64,000 bases of DNA from Oscillospiraceae bacterium (lineage in GTDB: Bacteria; Bacillota; Clostridia; Oscillospirales; CAG-272): contig SVTL01000001.1 of NCBI GenBank assembly GCA_015063795.1, forward strand, positions 299,614 to 363,613, written 5' to 3'. Positions 1 to 8,900 of the stretch are shown here, piece after piece. The translations under genes were made by a program, and so were the position numbers. Each line of letters opens with the position of its first letter. The first letter of the stretch is position 1. Below the pieces are notes generated by a model. That model was not told where the DNA came from. It was given only the letters and a program-made list of their open reading frames with translations, and searched no databases.

Positions 1-316
1 TCACCGCCACCAGCATCAGAGAGGCGCTGATGCCGTAAAGAAGTGCCTCCAGCGTGATGGGGTTGTTGTTGAGAAAGAACAGGATGGTGACGCCGTTGTG
101 GTAAAACAGGGGATTGATCAGCGAGCCGATCAGGAAGAGCAGAAGAAGCGGCAGAAGAAAACGCAGGGAGATTTTTGACATGACCGCATTCAGCGCAAGC
201 GCACCGAACAGCGTGAAAAGCCCGGTCAGCGGATTGACCGCCGCCATCGCCGTCACGCTCACAGCGGCATAGTAAAAAAGAAGCACAAAGGGATTGCGCT
301 CGCCAAACGAGGACAT
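1..316 (-). CDS. Energy-coupling factor transporter transmembrane subunit (EcfT/CbiQ-like), partial
   Basis: This is the N-terminal 105 residues of a gene that runs off the left edge. It starts at the ATG at 316 behind an AAAGGAGG ribosome binding site. The visible protein is almost wholly hydrophobic, with membrane segments at about residues 10-30, 32-48 and 50-66. The stretch NPLFYHNGVTILFFLNNNPI is typical of T subunits of ECF vitamin importers. EcfT couples two ABC ATPases to a substrate-binding S subunit. It is the last visible gene of the operon that begins with the cobalamin riboswitch near 3.3 kb, so a corrinoid substrate is likely. The S component and ATPases should lie to the left, outside the window. 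Family assignment is good; the substrate is inferred from context. Confidence 0.8.
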   Translation of the reverse strand, partial: MSSFGERNPFVLLFYYAAVSVTAMAAVNPLTGLFTLFGALALNAVMSKISLRFLLPLLLLFLIGSLINPLFYHNGVTILFFLNNNPITLEALLYGISASLMLVAV

Positions 317-342
317 GGCAAGACCTCCTTTCATAAGAATGT

Positions 343-1908
343 TTATCCGTTGTCCTTTCCCACCGTGCGGACGTAGCGCCATTCGATGGCATCTCCGTCA
401 GAGGGCAGACAGTGTCCGCATCCCACCGACGGGGACTCGCCGTTGACAAAGTAGCTCCAACCCGACAGGTCGCCGTAATCGAATTCGTAGAGATGGCCGA
501 TGCCCGCGATGTAGGCGGTGCTTTCACTTCCGCCGCTGTTGTCCACGGGAAGTCGGCTTGCCTTGGACGCTTCGATCAGAAGATCGTAAACGCTGTCGCC
601 TTCATGGAGAGCAAGGACGGTCTCCTCCAGCAGAATGCCGTTTGCGGGGATGCGTTCGTCCTCTTTTTGTGAAACTCCATCCTCAACGCGGATGGTCAGC
701 GTCACCTGTCCGATGATCTCGCCGCGGTCAGATGTATCCGACTGATAGAAGCTTTCGGGGCTTTGAATGTCGGTGAGCAGGATCAAAGCGAGCAAAACAA
801 GAGCGATCACGCCGAGAAAAAGAAGGTTTTTGGCGCTGTGTTTTTTCAAAAGAAGGAGAAGAAGCGAGACGCCGCAGAAACAAACGAGCACAACGAAAAC
901 GGCAATGACCTTATATCCCACCGGCTTGCTTTCCTCGGAAGGATCGCTGAAATCGGACGGGTTGCCGATGTGCATTGGAGAATCAAAAAGGTAAAAAGTA
1001 CCGTTTTCAAGGTGTTTGAGTGCGGTGAGCGCCATAAAGGCCTGTGTTGTGGCCATTTGACTGTAATCCTCGCCGAGCGTATGGGCAAATCGACCGTCCG
1101 GCAGGCGGAAGGAGAGGAGAGCATCGAACGGGGAAGCACCGTTTTTGATGAAAGCGGAATGCGTGCGCGCATCGATTCCCAGAGAGGAGAGTGCTACTAT
1201 CACCTGCGCGGCGCTTTCGGCATTCTCCACGCCGTAGGAAACAAAGCCGCCGTTTTCGGTCTGGATGCAGGAAAGCAGAGCCAAAGCCCCGTCGATCGCG
1301 GAAGCAACTTCATCTGACGCGTCGGCATATGGTGCCAGCGCCTGCAGAGTCATGGCGGTGACATCGGCTTGCGAAACGCTCCCGTTTAACGCCCATCCGC
1401 CGTCGGAAAGCCGAAGCGACAGCAGATGGGAAACAACGTCATAAGCGCTCATTTCCTCGCAGTCCGCACCGTTGTTCATCAAATGCAGACCGAACACATA
1501 GCTCATGATCCCCTGCTTGCCAAGCGTTTGTGAAAGCGTTTGATCCGCGATGGGACTGTCGTAGCCGCAGGCGAACAGGCAAAGGGCCAGCCGCTGTCTT
1601 GTGGTGGCCGAGGAGATGCTTTCCGTTTCCAAAAGCGATTCGATCTTTGCGGCGTAGTGCGAGAGATCCGCGCGCGGCTCGTTATGTGCAAGAGAGAGAA
1701 TAAGCCAGTCGGCGAAGGAGCCTGCGTGTTCGAGAAGATATGTGTCGATCAGCGTCTGCACATCATCCGCACTGCCTTCGCTCATCCAATGGGAGAGGAG
1801 TTCGCTTTGGATCGGATCGACCGACGGCTCTTCTGCAGCGGCAAGCGGAAAGAGAACGAGCAATAGCAGAGCGATCGGAAGAATAAGAAGAAAAGAATGG
1901 GTCTTCAT
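343..1908 (-). CDS. Transcobalamin-like membrane protein: alpha/alpha barrel plus DUF4430 domain
   Basis: A 521-residue exported protein. It has a signal peptide (1-25), a helical repeat region (about 35-305) with prenyltransferase/terpenoid-cyclase-type repeats such as SAAQVIVALSSLGID and MATTQAFMALTAL, and an acidic linker. Two membrane helices follow (about 331-354 and 361-379) joined by a basic KKHSAK loop, then a C-terminal DUF4430 domain (about 400-515) with GWSYFVNGE and the DGDAIEWRY ending. Both large domains should face outside. An alpha6/alpha6 barrel followed by a DUF4430 beta domain is the architecture of animal intrinsic factor and transcobalamin. Together with the upstream cobalamin riboswitch and downstream EcfT, this suggests surface binding of corrinoid. 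Its ATG overlaps the stop of the preceding gene (ATGA), so translation is coupled. Corrinoid binding is an inference. Confidence 0.75.
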   Translation of the reverse strand: MKTHSFLLILPIALLLLVLFPLAAAEEPSVDPIQSELLSHWMSEGSADDVQTLIDTYLLEHAGSFADWLILSLAHNEPRADLSHYAAKIESLLETESISSATTRQRLALCLFACGYDSPIADQTLSQTLGKQGIMSYVFGLHLMNNGADCEEMSAYDVVSHLLSLRLSDGGWALNGSVSQADVTAMTLQALAPYADASDEVASAIDGALALLSCIQTENGGFVSYGVENAESAAQVIVALSSLGIDARTHSAFIKNGASPFDALLSFRLPDGRFAHTLGEDYSQMATTQAFMALTALKHLENGTFYLFDSPMHIGNPSDFSDPSEESKPVGYKVIAVFVVLVCFCGVSLLLLLLKKHSAKNLLFLGVIALVLLALILLTDIQSPESFYQSDTSDRGEIIGQVTLTIRVEDGVSQKEDERIPANGILLEETVLALHEGDSVYDLLIEASKASRLPVDNSGGSESTAYIAGIGHLYEFDYGDLSGWSYFVNGESPSVGCGHCLPSDGDAIEWRYVRTVGKDNG

Positions 1909-2711
1909 TTTTTACGGCGCAGGAAAGCGATGATCACAGCGATGGTGAACAGAACGGCGGCGCAGATCAGGACAACGGTGATCGAGCTGACCGCTTGTCC
2001 GCCTCCGTTCGCTTCAACCGCGCCGTTTCCGACCGTCAGCAGGCAGACAGGGGGAACCAGCGTTTGGCTGTCGGAGGAAGCGCTGATGAGGTACACGCCG
2101 TCTTTCTCAAACGACAGCGCGGCTTTGCCCTCCGCATCGGTGGTGACAGATATTGCTTTTCCGTCGACGGTGATGACAGCGTTGGCCACAGGCAGGGTGA
2201 TCCTTGCCCAGTTTTCGTCAAAGCCAACCGAGCTCAGCGTGAGCGTGAGCGGTTCGCCAACGGCAACTGCGGCAGTTTCCTTGTCAAAATAGCTGTAAAC
2301 ATCTGACCAGCCGACCGTGTCTTGATAAACATAAGCGGTGATGCTGTCCCCGTCGGCGATCGCATCGGAGAGACTGCTCGGCGAAGCGTTGTTGTGATAA
2401 TAGCCGTAAGCACCGCCGTTGTCGATGCCCCAAAGCTTGGTCAGGCTGAGTCCGTATTCGGTGGAGGCCGAGCTGTAACCGGCGGCGGCTCCGCCCTCAA
2501 ACTTCGCTTCGTGTGCGGCATACAGCGCATCGTGAATGGTCAGCTTGCCGTCGGCATCGGTGTCGGTGACGGTGACTTCTTCCGCGGTGAGAGCGAGAGT
2601 CGTACCGTCGAAAACGGTGACGGTGACATGAGCCGAATCGGCGGCCAAGACCGAAAGAGAGAGCAGAAGGAGCGTGAAAAGGACGGTGAGAATGAGTTTT
2701 GAGTGTTTCAT
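1905..2711 (-). CDS. Membrane-anchored DUF4430-like protein, probable corrinoid-capture partner
   Basis: A 268-residue protein with a signal peptide (1-23), an N-terminal beta-rich domain (about 25-125), an Ig-like or carboxypeptidase-regulatory-like domain (about 130-225), and one C-terminal membrane helix (about 240-263) ending in RRKK. The N-terminal domain contains TIHDALYAAHEAKF, YGYYHNN and IADGDSITAYVYQD, which resemble the beta lobe (DUF4430) of transcobalamin-type proteins. Topology puts both soluble domains outside, tethered at the C terminus. It lies 30 bp after a small gene and overlaps the next gene by four bases, so it is part of the riboswitch-controlled operon. It may present corrinoid to the ECF importer together with the 521-residue protein. 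The fold is supported by motifs only. Confidence 0.65.
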   Translation of the reverse strand: MKHSKLILTVLFTLLLLSLSVLAADSAHVTVTVFDGTTLALTAEEVTVTDTDADGKLTIHDALYAAHEAKFEGGAAAGYSSASTEYGLSLTKLWGIDNGGAYGYYHNNASPSSLSDAIADGDSITAYVYQDTVGWSDVYSYFDKETAAVAVGEPLTLTLSSVGFDENWARITLPVANAVITVDGKAISVTTDAEGKAALSFEKDGVYLISASSDSQTLVPPVCLLTVGNGAVEANGGGQAVSSITVVLICAAVLFTIAVIIAFLRRKK

Positions 2712-2741
2712 GACAGTTCCTCCAAAATGTTTTTTTGAAAA

Positions 2742-3032
2742 TCAGGATTTGTTTTCTGCCTGTTTGTTTTTGAGCAATTGCCGACGCTTTTGTTTGGCGC
2801 GGATGCGCTTTTCGCGGTTCAATTCTTTGCGGTCATCGCTTCGTTTTTCCTTGATTCCGGCCGCCTCCAAAGCGCGCGGCCAGGGACCGAAATGCGCCTT
2901 GATGGCCGCAACCTCCTGATCGGAAAAATCCGATCGGCGGGGAAAACGGTTCTCCCCCGCAAGGGACAGCTTCTCCGCTTTTTGCCGAAGCAGATCAAGA
3001 CACAGCTCAGCAGTATCGTGATTCAATGGCAT
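2742..3032 (-). CDS. Small protein resembling the homing-endonuclease-associated repeat
   Basis: A 96-residue basic protein starting at the ATG at 3032 behind AAAGAGGTG; the longer upstream reading frame lacks a ribosome binding site. The core contains RFPRRSDFSDQEVAAIKAHF followed by GPWPRALEAAGI. This is the pattern of the small helical repeat annotated in clostridial genomes as homing-endonuclease-associated repeat, which binds DNA when attached to nucleases. No nuclease domain is present, and the tail is rich in Lys and Arg. It is the first gene after the cobalamin riboswitch and lies 30 bp upstream of the DUF4430 genes, so it should be co-transcribed. Its role there is unknown; a nucleic-acid-binding accessory function is possible. 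Confidence 0.6.
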   Translation of the reverse strand: MPLNHDTAELCLDLLRQKAEKLSLAGENRFPRRSDFSDQEVAAIKAHFGPWPRALEAAGIKEKRSDDRKELNREKRIRAKQKRRQLLKNKQAENKS

Positions 3033-3225
3033 AACACCTCTTTTCATCCAAAAGGCAGCAAACAAAAAGGCGCCTTTTGCTTCCCATACACCTTGAAGCA
3101 AAAAAGCGCAACGATCCTTGTTTTTCCGCAACAAAAGAAGCCGAAGCCGAAAGAAGGCTGCGGAAAACAAAAACGGCTGCACTTTTCATACCCAAAAATG
3201 TTTGACCGATCAACGGTCGATTGGC
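3033..3225 (-). promoter_or_regulatory. Expression platform and leader downstream of the cobalamin aptamer
   Basis: This 190-base leader has no gene on either strand. On the minus strand it contains a short hairpin GACCG-TTGAT-CGGTC (near 3203-3217) followed by AAACATTTTT. Further on is a GC palindrome AAAAGGCGCCTTTT close to a T run (near 3061-3085) just before the ribosome binding site. Either could be the ligand-controlled terminator. Which one pairs with the aptamer cannot be decided by eye. The rest of the gap up to 3537 holds the aptamer, its promoter and, on the plus strand, only a weak promoter-like TGG-AACAAT near 3448-3456. Confidence 0.45.
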
Positions 3226-3360
3226 CGATACGCCGCGGCAAGTATTCCGACTTATGACGCTGCTGACAGCATCAATCACGGTAATGGCGGTTGCGACGGA
3301 ATTTCACCGAACTTCCCTCTGATCCGCTTTTTTTCAAGCGGAACCGCGGCGCGCATATTC
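3226..3360 (-). ncRNA. Cobalamin (B12/AdoCbl-type) riboswitch aptamer
   Basis: Read on the minus strand, the leader contains the conserved core GGGAAGTTCGGTGAAATTCC, then AACCGCC and ATTACCGTGA, and later the B12-box-like AGTCGGAATACTTGCC. The outer P1 stem closes with GCCGCGG (near 3343-3350) against CCGCGGC (near 3232-3239). A consensus promoter lies just upstream, so the RNA begins about ten bases before the aptamer. The genes downstream are the small protein, two DUF4430 proteins and EcfT, which explains B12 control. About 190 bases separate the aptamer from the first start codon. Confidence 0.9.
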
Positions 3361-3370
3361 CATTTTTCTT

Positions 3371-3400
3371 ATTGTAGCACAGCTGTCTGTTTTTTGTCAA
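3371..3400 (-). promoter_or_regulatory. Sigma-A promoter of the cobalamin operon
   Basis: On the minus strand a perfect -35 TTGACA (3395-3400) is followed by an 18-base spacer and -10 TACAAT (3371-3376). Transcription would start a few bases before the riboswitch. Confidence 0.85.
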
Positions 3401-3537
3401 GAGAAAAACGCGATGCGAACTGTTTTTGAGCAAAAACGGGCGAAAAATGGAACAATCCGGAAAAGCATTCGTCCAAAAAAACGATCACGGCAGGACATTC
3501 AGACGCAAAAAAGGAACAGCAAAAGGAGAGACAGAAA

Positions 3538-4632
3538 ATGAAAAAAGCATTCTTTCGGATCGTGATGCTGGTATGTGTCATGATGTTCACGATATCGGCC
3601 GCTGCGCTTTCGCCCGGCGAACGGATGGGATGGGTGCTTCACACCGATATCATCGCATACATCAATGACAGCCCGATCCGTTCTTATAACATTGGCGGAA
3701 ATACCTATGTGGTTGCCGAAGAGCTGGCGGATTACGGATTCAACGTGAACTGGGATGCGACCGATGCCGACGGCGTTCTGCGTATTTCGGAAGGAACGGG
3801 GATCGTTCGTTCGACCTACACGGTTAAGCCGAACAGCCACCGCCCGGGAGATACGGCCATGCCGTATGTGTTCACGGACATTCTGACGTATATGGCCGGC
3901 CAACCCGTCTGGGGGGCAAACATCGACGGCAAGACCTGTGTGAGCGTGGATGATCTGGCATATTTCTTTGCGGATCGCTATGCTTGGGATCCTGCCGCAA
4001 GGGAGCTGCGGATGACGCTTCGCGAAAACGGAGCCTCTGTGGTACCCGATCGTTGGTCTTTTTCTTATCAAACGCCCGAATATGATAAGGATGTTGCCGT
4101 GAGCGGAGAGGAAGCGATGTGGGAATTTGCCAAAAACGACGACGGACTTTTTGAGTTGACCGACAGCGCCGGCGAAACGCTGTTCACACCGCAGATCGAT
4201 TTCGGTGACGATCGGATGAGTTATCAGGTCCATTTCGAATCGCGGCAGCTTGGATTGGCCGGATCGACTTTTTTCACCAGCGCTCCTCATGCCATCAAGC
4301 CGCACAGCACGATCGAGCACACGCTGAACGAGCAGAATCTGTTTTTGGGAAGCTTATACGGGCTCTCTCCCGCACCGGGGCATTTCCGCGGATACGTTAT
4401 GCAAAACAAAGCCAAGGCGGATGAGCTGCTTTCCAAAGCCGCCGAGGCAACGGCACGCTGGCGTGTGTATATCAACGGGGAATGGATCAGAGGACTCCCC
4501 GTTACGATGCCGAGCGGGTATTACAATGCTCTTGACGGACGCATGAAAACGAGCAGGGAATTTGTTTATCTGTATGAGCGCCGCGTGCCTCTTTCGGAGG
4601 TCAAAACGGTACGTATTGAAATCGGAGACTGA
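3538..4632 (+). CDS. Secreted protein with copper-amine-oxidase N-terminal-like domain
   Basis: A 364-residue protein with a signal peptide (about 1-23). It then has one or two copies of the stalk domain known as copper amine oxidase N-terminal-like: IIAYINDSPIRSYNIGGNTY and VVAEELADYGFNVNWD at about 40-80, and a second partial copy (VWGANIDGKTCVSVDDLAYF) near 120-145. In Firmicutes this domain is a cell-surface module, not an oxidase. The C-terminal 200 residues are not recognised. The ribosome binding site is AAAGGAG eight bases before the ATG, and an intrinsic terminator follows, so the gene is probably monocistronic. No catalytic residues can be named. Confidence 0.7.
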   Translation: MKKAFFRIVMLVCVMMFTISAAALSPGERMGWVLHTDIIAYINDSPIRSYNIGGNTYVVAEELADYGFNVNWDATDADGVLRISEGTGIVRSTYTVKPNSHRPGDTAMPYVFTDILTYMAGQPVWGANIDGKTCVSVDDLAYFFADRYAWDPAARELRMTLRENGASVVPDRWSFSYQTPEYDKDVAVSGEEAMWEFAKNDDGLFELTDSAGETLFTPQIDFGDDRMSYQVHFESRQLGLAGSTFFTSAPHAIKPHSTIEHTLNEQNLFLGSLYGLSPAPGHFRGYVMQNKAKADELLSKAAEATARWRVYINGEWIRGLPVTMPSGYYNALDGRMKTSREFVYLYERRVPLSEVKTVRIEIGD

Positions 4633-4683
4633 TGGGCTGCATCGTCAGCTTTCCTGAAAAAACAATCGGATATTGAATAAGAG

Positions 4684-4716
4684 AAAGGCTCCGTTGACAT
4701 GGCGGAGCCTTTTTTG
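4684..4716 (+). terminator. Intrinsic terminator
   Basis: AAAGGCTCCG pairs with CGGAGCCTTT around a nine-base loop and runs into six T residues, after the secreted-protein gene. Confidence 0.9.
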
Positions 4717-4763
4717 CATCATGGATTTTGTATAAGCAGAAGAAAATGGCGCGATATCCGCTT

Positions 4764-5345
4764 TCACTTCTGCCAACTGCATTTCGCATAATAGCGATTG
4801 GCGGAAAAATGGATGTAATGCTTTTCGCCGTCCTTTTCAAACACGTGCATGCTTCCCATCTGCTCCTCGGTTATTTCCCGGTAGCCCTGCTCGGCCAATG
4901 CTTCCTTGGCGATGCGGTAAGGGCTCTTCTCGGCATCGACCAGCCAGACGCGCGGACTTTTTTGAATCTCAACGATCTGTGCATCGGTCAGCCAGATGCG
5001 GCACAGACCAACGCCTGCGGAGAGAACATTCGGCGTGTCAAATTTGAGATAGGAAAAAAAGGAGAGTGAGAGAGCCAGCAAGAGGGCAAGTGCTGAAACA
5101 AGGACGGCGCGCCGTGTTCTGCGGATGCGGTGAGAAAGGCGGCGGATGCCTTGCACCTCCTTCGCGGAGAGCGACAGACTTTCACCGACCGAAGTCTTTT
5201 TGTCGGATTCCAGCGTTTTGAGCGCTTTGCGGCAGTGCCCGCAGGATGCCAGATGCTCGTCGACAACCGCTTTTCCCTCATCGCTCAAGGCGTTGTCAGC
5301 ATAGAGAGGCAGAATGTCAGCGATCAGATGGCAGATGGATGTCAT
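4764..5345 (-). CDS. Anti-sigma factor with zinc-finger (ZAS) domain
   Basis: A 193-residue protein with an N-terminal anti-sigma zinc finger: a His followed by HLASCGHC (H-x3-C-x2-C, about residues 31-38). One membrane helix lies at about 80-102, and a 90-residue extracytoplasmic domain ends in a tyrosine-rich stretch. Its start overlaps the 3' end of the ECF sigma gene by 29 bases and has its own AAGGAGGA site. This pairing is the standard arrangement in which the membrane anti-sigma holds the sigma factor until an envelope signal releases it. The outer domain resembles the DUF3600-type sensor tails by general layout only. The signal is unknown. Confidence 0.85.
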   Translation of the reverse strand: MTSICHLIADILPLYADNALSDEGKAVVDEHLASCGHCRKALKTLESDKKTSVGESLSLSAKEVQGIRRLSHRIRRTRRAVLVSALALLLALSLSFFSYLKFDTPNVLSAGVGLCRIWLTDAQIVEIQKSPRVWLVDAEKSPYRIAKEALAEQGYREITEEQMGSMHVFEKDGEKHYIHFSANRYYAKCSWQK

Positions 5346-5847
5346 ATCCGTATTCCTCCTTCAATTTGGTTTGCAAAAGCCTTTTTCCGCGGTGGAAGAG
5401 CACCTTGGAAGCGCTTTCGGTGAGACAAAAGCGGTCGGCAAGCTCTTTGTAGGGCGTTTGACAGTAGATGCGCAGAAGAAAGATGCTTTTCATCGGCTCG
5501 CGGAAGGAAAAGATGACCGCAAAAGCATCCTCCAAAAGCCGCCGTTGGTACAAAATGTCGCTTGGGTCGGGCGCTTGTTCATCGATGATCTCGGTCAAAT
5601 GGTCGGATAACGGGAAAGAGGCGTTCTTTTGCTTGCGAAGCCAAAGAAAAAAACGCTTTTTGGCGATGGCAAACAGCCAGCTTTTGACCGTACTCTCTCC
5701 GCGAAAATGGGGAAGAGAGAGATAGGCGTGATAAAAGGTGTCCTGCGTCAGCTCCTCGGCCAGATCGGCATGGAAGCCGCAAAGACGGGAAAGAAAACAG
5801 AACACATCCCGATAATGCCCTTGATACAGCTCTTCAAAAGCTTTCAT
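5317..5847 (-). CDS. ECF-family RNA polymerase sigma factor
   Basis: A 176-residue sigma-70 family protein. Region 2 contains ELTQDTFYHAYLSLPHFRGE and VKSWLFAIAKKRFFLWLRK (about 30-85). Region 4 contains MKSIFLLRIYCQTPYKELAD followed by FCLTESASKVLFHRGKR (about 115-165), a helix-turn-helix that reads the -35 element. I chose the ATG at 5847 because AAAGGAGG sits eight bases upstream; an in-frame start 12 codons earlier has no such site. It overlaps the anti-sigma gene. An upstream GTAACC-type element suggests autoregulation. Confidence 0.9.
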   Translation of the reverse strand: MKAFEELYQGHYRDVFCFLSRLCGFHADLAEELTQDTFYHAYLSLPHFRGESTVKSWLFAIAKKRFFLWLRKQKNASFPLSDHLTEIIDEQAPDPSDILYQRRLLEDAFAVIFSFREPMKSIFLLRIYCQTPYKELADRFCLTESASKVLFHRGKRLLQTKLKEEYGYDIHLPSDR

Positions 5848-5879
5848 CGCTCTCCTCCTTTCCGCAGTTTGTATCCCTG

Positions 5880-5920
5880 TCATATCATTGGTTGCCTTTT
5901 TCTTTCAAAGGTTACAGACA
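5880..5920 (-). promoter_or_regulatory. Candidate ECF-type autoregulatory promoter
   Basis: On the minus strand TGTAACCTTT (5906-5915 region) resembles the AAC-containing -35 elements recognised by many ECF sigma factors. It lies about 70 bases before the sigma gene start, and no good sigma-A promoter is visible there. The matching -10 is not clear. Confidence 0.35.
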
Positions 5921-5946
5921 AACGGCAATATTTTTAAAAATAAGAA

Positions 5947-5984
5947 ACAAAAGCCCTTCATCGCATGGCAACAAAGGGCTTATT
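5947..5984 (-). terminator. Intrinsic terminator after polC
   Basis: AAGCCCTT (5951-5958) pairs with AAGGGCTT (5974-5981). On the minus strand a T-rich tract follows, directly after the polC stop codon. Confidence 0.8.
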
Positions 5985-5987
5985 GTC

Positions 5988-8900
5988 TTAAAACAAGGTG
6001 ATCTGGTTGGTCATGGGCATGCCTTCGAACACACCGTTTTTCTCAAGCAGCGTCATCAGCGACTTGGAAAGCTTGGCGCATTGCTGGAGATCCTCCACGG
6101 AATGGACGATGCCCTTTTCACGCTCGGCGATGATCTTTTCGGCGGCGTTTTCACCCAGCCCCGGGAGGGCGGAGAAGGGGATACGGATGTTGTTCCCCTC
6201 GGGCAGGAAGGCCTTGCCGTCGGATTTGAGGAAGCTGACGGGCAAAAGCTCGATGCCACGCGAACGGCATTCGCGGACCAGCTGAAGGGCGGTCAGCTGC
6301 TTCTGCTCATTCTGCGTGGCCTTGACGCCCTTGGCTTCAAGCTCCTTCATGATGCCGTTGAGAACATCCATCGGCTGGGTGATGATCTCCGCATCCATGC
6401 CATCGGGAACAACGGTGAAAAAGCCGGCATAGAAGGCAACGGGGTGATAGATCTTGTACCAGCCCAGACGGATGGCACTCATCACATACGCGGCGGCGTG
6501 CGCTTTCGGGAACATATACTTGATCTTTTTGCAGGAGGCGATGTACCAATCGGGCACCCCGTGCTCCTTCAGCATCTGCTCGTGCTGATAGATCAGGCCC
6601 TTGCGGTTACCCTTACGCACGTCCTCCATCACGTCAAAGGAGGTCTTGTTTTCCACGCCGTAGCGGATCAGGTCGAGCATAATACCGTCACGGGTACCCA
6701 CCACCTGCGAAATGTCGCAGATGCCCTGATCGATCAGATCCTTGGCGTTGCCCAGCCACACGTCGGTGCCGTGCGTCAGACCGGAGATCTGCAAAAGGTC
6801 GGCGAAGTTTTTCGGCTTGGCATCGAGAAGAACCTGCTGGATGAAGCGCGTGCCGAACTCGGGAAGCCCATAGGTGCCAACCTTCGCGCCGATCTGCTGC
6901 TCGGTCACACCCAAGGGCTCGGTGGATTGGAAGAGCTCATAAACCTTGCGGTCGTTCATGGGAATGTCGGCAAAGCCGATGCCGGTATACTTTTCAAACA
7001 TCTTCAGCTTGGTGGGCACATCATGGCCGAGAATGTCAAGCTTGAGGATGGTGTCATGCAGATAAACAAAGGGGAAGTGGGTGGTGATGATGTTGGTATC
7101 CTTCGGCGGATGCTGGATGGGGGTGAATTCGTACACGTCATACTCGGCAGGCACAACGATGATGCCGCCGGGATGCTGTCCCGTGGTACGCTTGACGCCC
7201 ACGCAGCCGTCCTTCAGACGCTCAACCTCCGCCTTGGGCAGGGAGATCTTGCGGCTCTCCAGATACTTCATCACGTATCCGTAAGCGGTCTTCTCGGCCA
7301 GCGTGGTCAGCGTTCCCGCACGGAACACGTTTTCCGCGCCGAACAGCTCCTCGGTGTACTTATGGGCAACGGCCTGTACATCGCCCGAAAAATTCAGGTC
7401 GATATCGGGAGATTTGTCGCCGTAGAAGCCGAGGAAGGTCTCAAAGGGGATGTCGTGGCCGTCGGAGCGGTACTTGGCGCCGCAGAGAGGACAGGTTTTG
7501 TCGGGCAGATCAAAGCCGCTGCCGCAGCTGCCGTCGGTGATGAATTCCGAATGCTTGCAGGAAGGGCAGACATAATGAGGGGGGAGGGGATTGACCTCGG
7601 AAATACCGGCCATGGTGGCAACAAAGGAGGAGCCAACCGAGCCTCGCGAGCCGACCGAATAGCCAAGACTGACGCTCTTATACACCAGCTTCTGCGCGAT
7701 GATGTACAGCACGGCAAAGCCGTTTTTGATGATGGAGGCCAGCTCCTTTTCCAGACGCTTTTCCACGATCTCGGGCAAAGGATCGCCGTAGATCTCTTTC
7801 GCGGTGTTGTAGCAGATGGTCTGCAGCTCTTCGTCTGAGCCCTCGATGTTCGGCGTGTAGGTGCCCTTCGGAATGGGGCGCACAGGCTCGATCATATCGG
7901 CGATGAGACGGGGATTTTTCACCACGACCTCGTAAGCCTTTTCTTCTCCCAGATAGGAGAATTCCTTCAGCATTTCATCGGTGGTGCGGAAATAGAGCGA
8001 GCTCTTGCGGCCGTAGTCGGGGAACTCCTGACCGTGCAGAAGGATCTGACGGTAGATCTCGTCCTCCTCGTTGAGGAAGTGGGCATCGGTGGTGGCCACA
8101 ACGGGCTTGCCCATCTTTTCGCCCAGCTCCACGATGCGGCGGTTGAGGTTTTTCAGCTCCTCAACATCCTTCACAAGTCCCTTATCCAGCATAAAGGCGT
8201 TGTTGGACAGAGGCTGGATCTCCAGATAGTCGTAGAAGGAGGCGATGCTTTTCAGCTCCTGCTCGCTCTTGCCTCCGAGCAGAGCGGTGAACAGTTCTCC
8301 TGCCTCGCAGGCCGAGCCGATGATGAGTCCCTCACGCAAATTGGTCAAAAGGCTCTTGGGCAGACGGGGGTGCTTGTAAAAATACTTCAGCTCGCCCTCA
8401 GACATGATCTTATACAGATTTTTCAGTCCGATCTTGTTTTTCACCAGCAGGATCATGTGGTTGGTACGGAGCTTCAGCGGATCGGCGCGCTCTCCCATGG
8501 CATTGCCCATTTCGGCGATGGTGAAAACGCCTTCCTTGCTCAGCTTTTCGCCCATGCGGACAAAGATTTTGGCCAGCATTTCGGCATCGGCGATGGCTCT
8601 GTGGTGATTGAATTCTTCGAATTGGTAATATTTTGCGATCACGTCCAGCTTGTGACGCTTCAGATCGGGGTTGACATAGCGGGACATGACCACCGTGTCG
8701 ATGTAGGTGTTCTCGAAAGGGAGACGGTGATCCTCGCAGGCCTTGCGGATAAAGCCCACGTCAAAATTGGCGTTGTGGGCCACGAGAATGTCATTGCCGA
8801 TGAAGGCGAGAAAGTCGGAAACGGCCTCCTTGGTCTTGGGTGCGCCCTTGACCATCTCATCGGTGATGCCGGTCAGCTCCACGATGTTCGGCGGAATGGA

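Noticed and set aside
3422-3456. Inverted repeat and AACAAT as promoter of the secreted copper-amine-oxidase-N-like protein
   Set aside because: Spacing to any -35-like hexamer is poor (19 bases), so I do not list it as a separate promoter; no better candidate was found.
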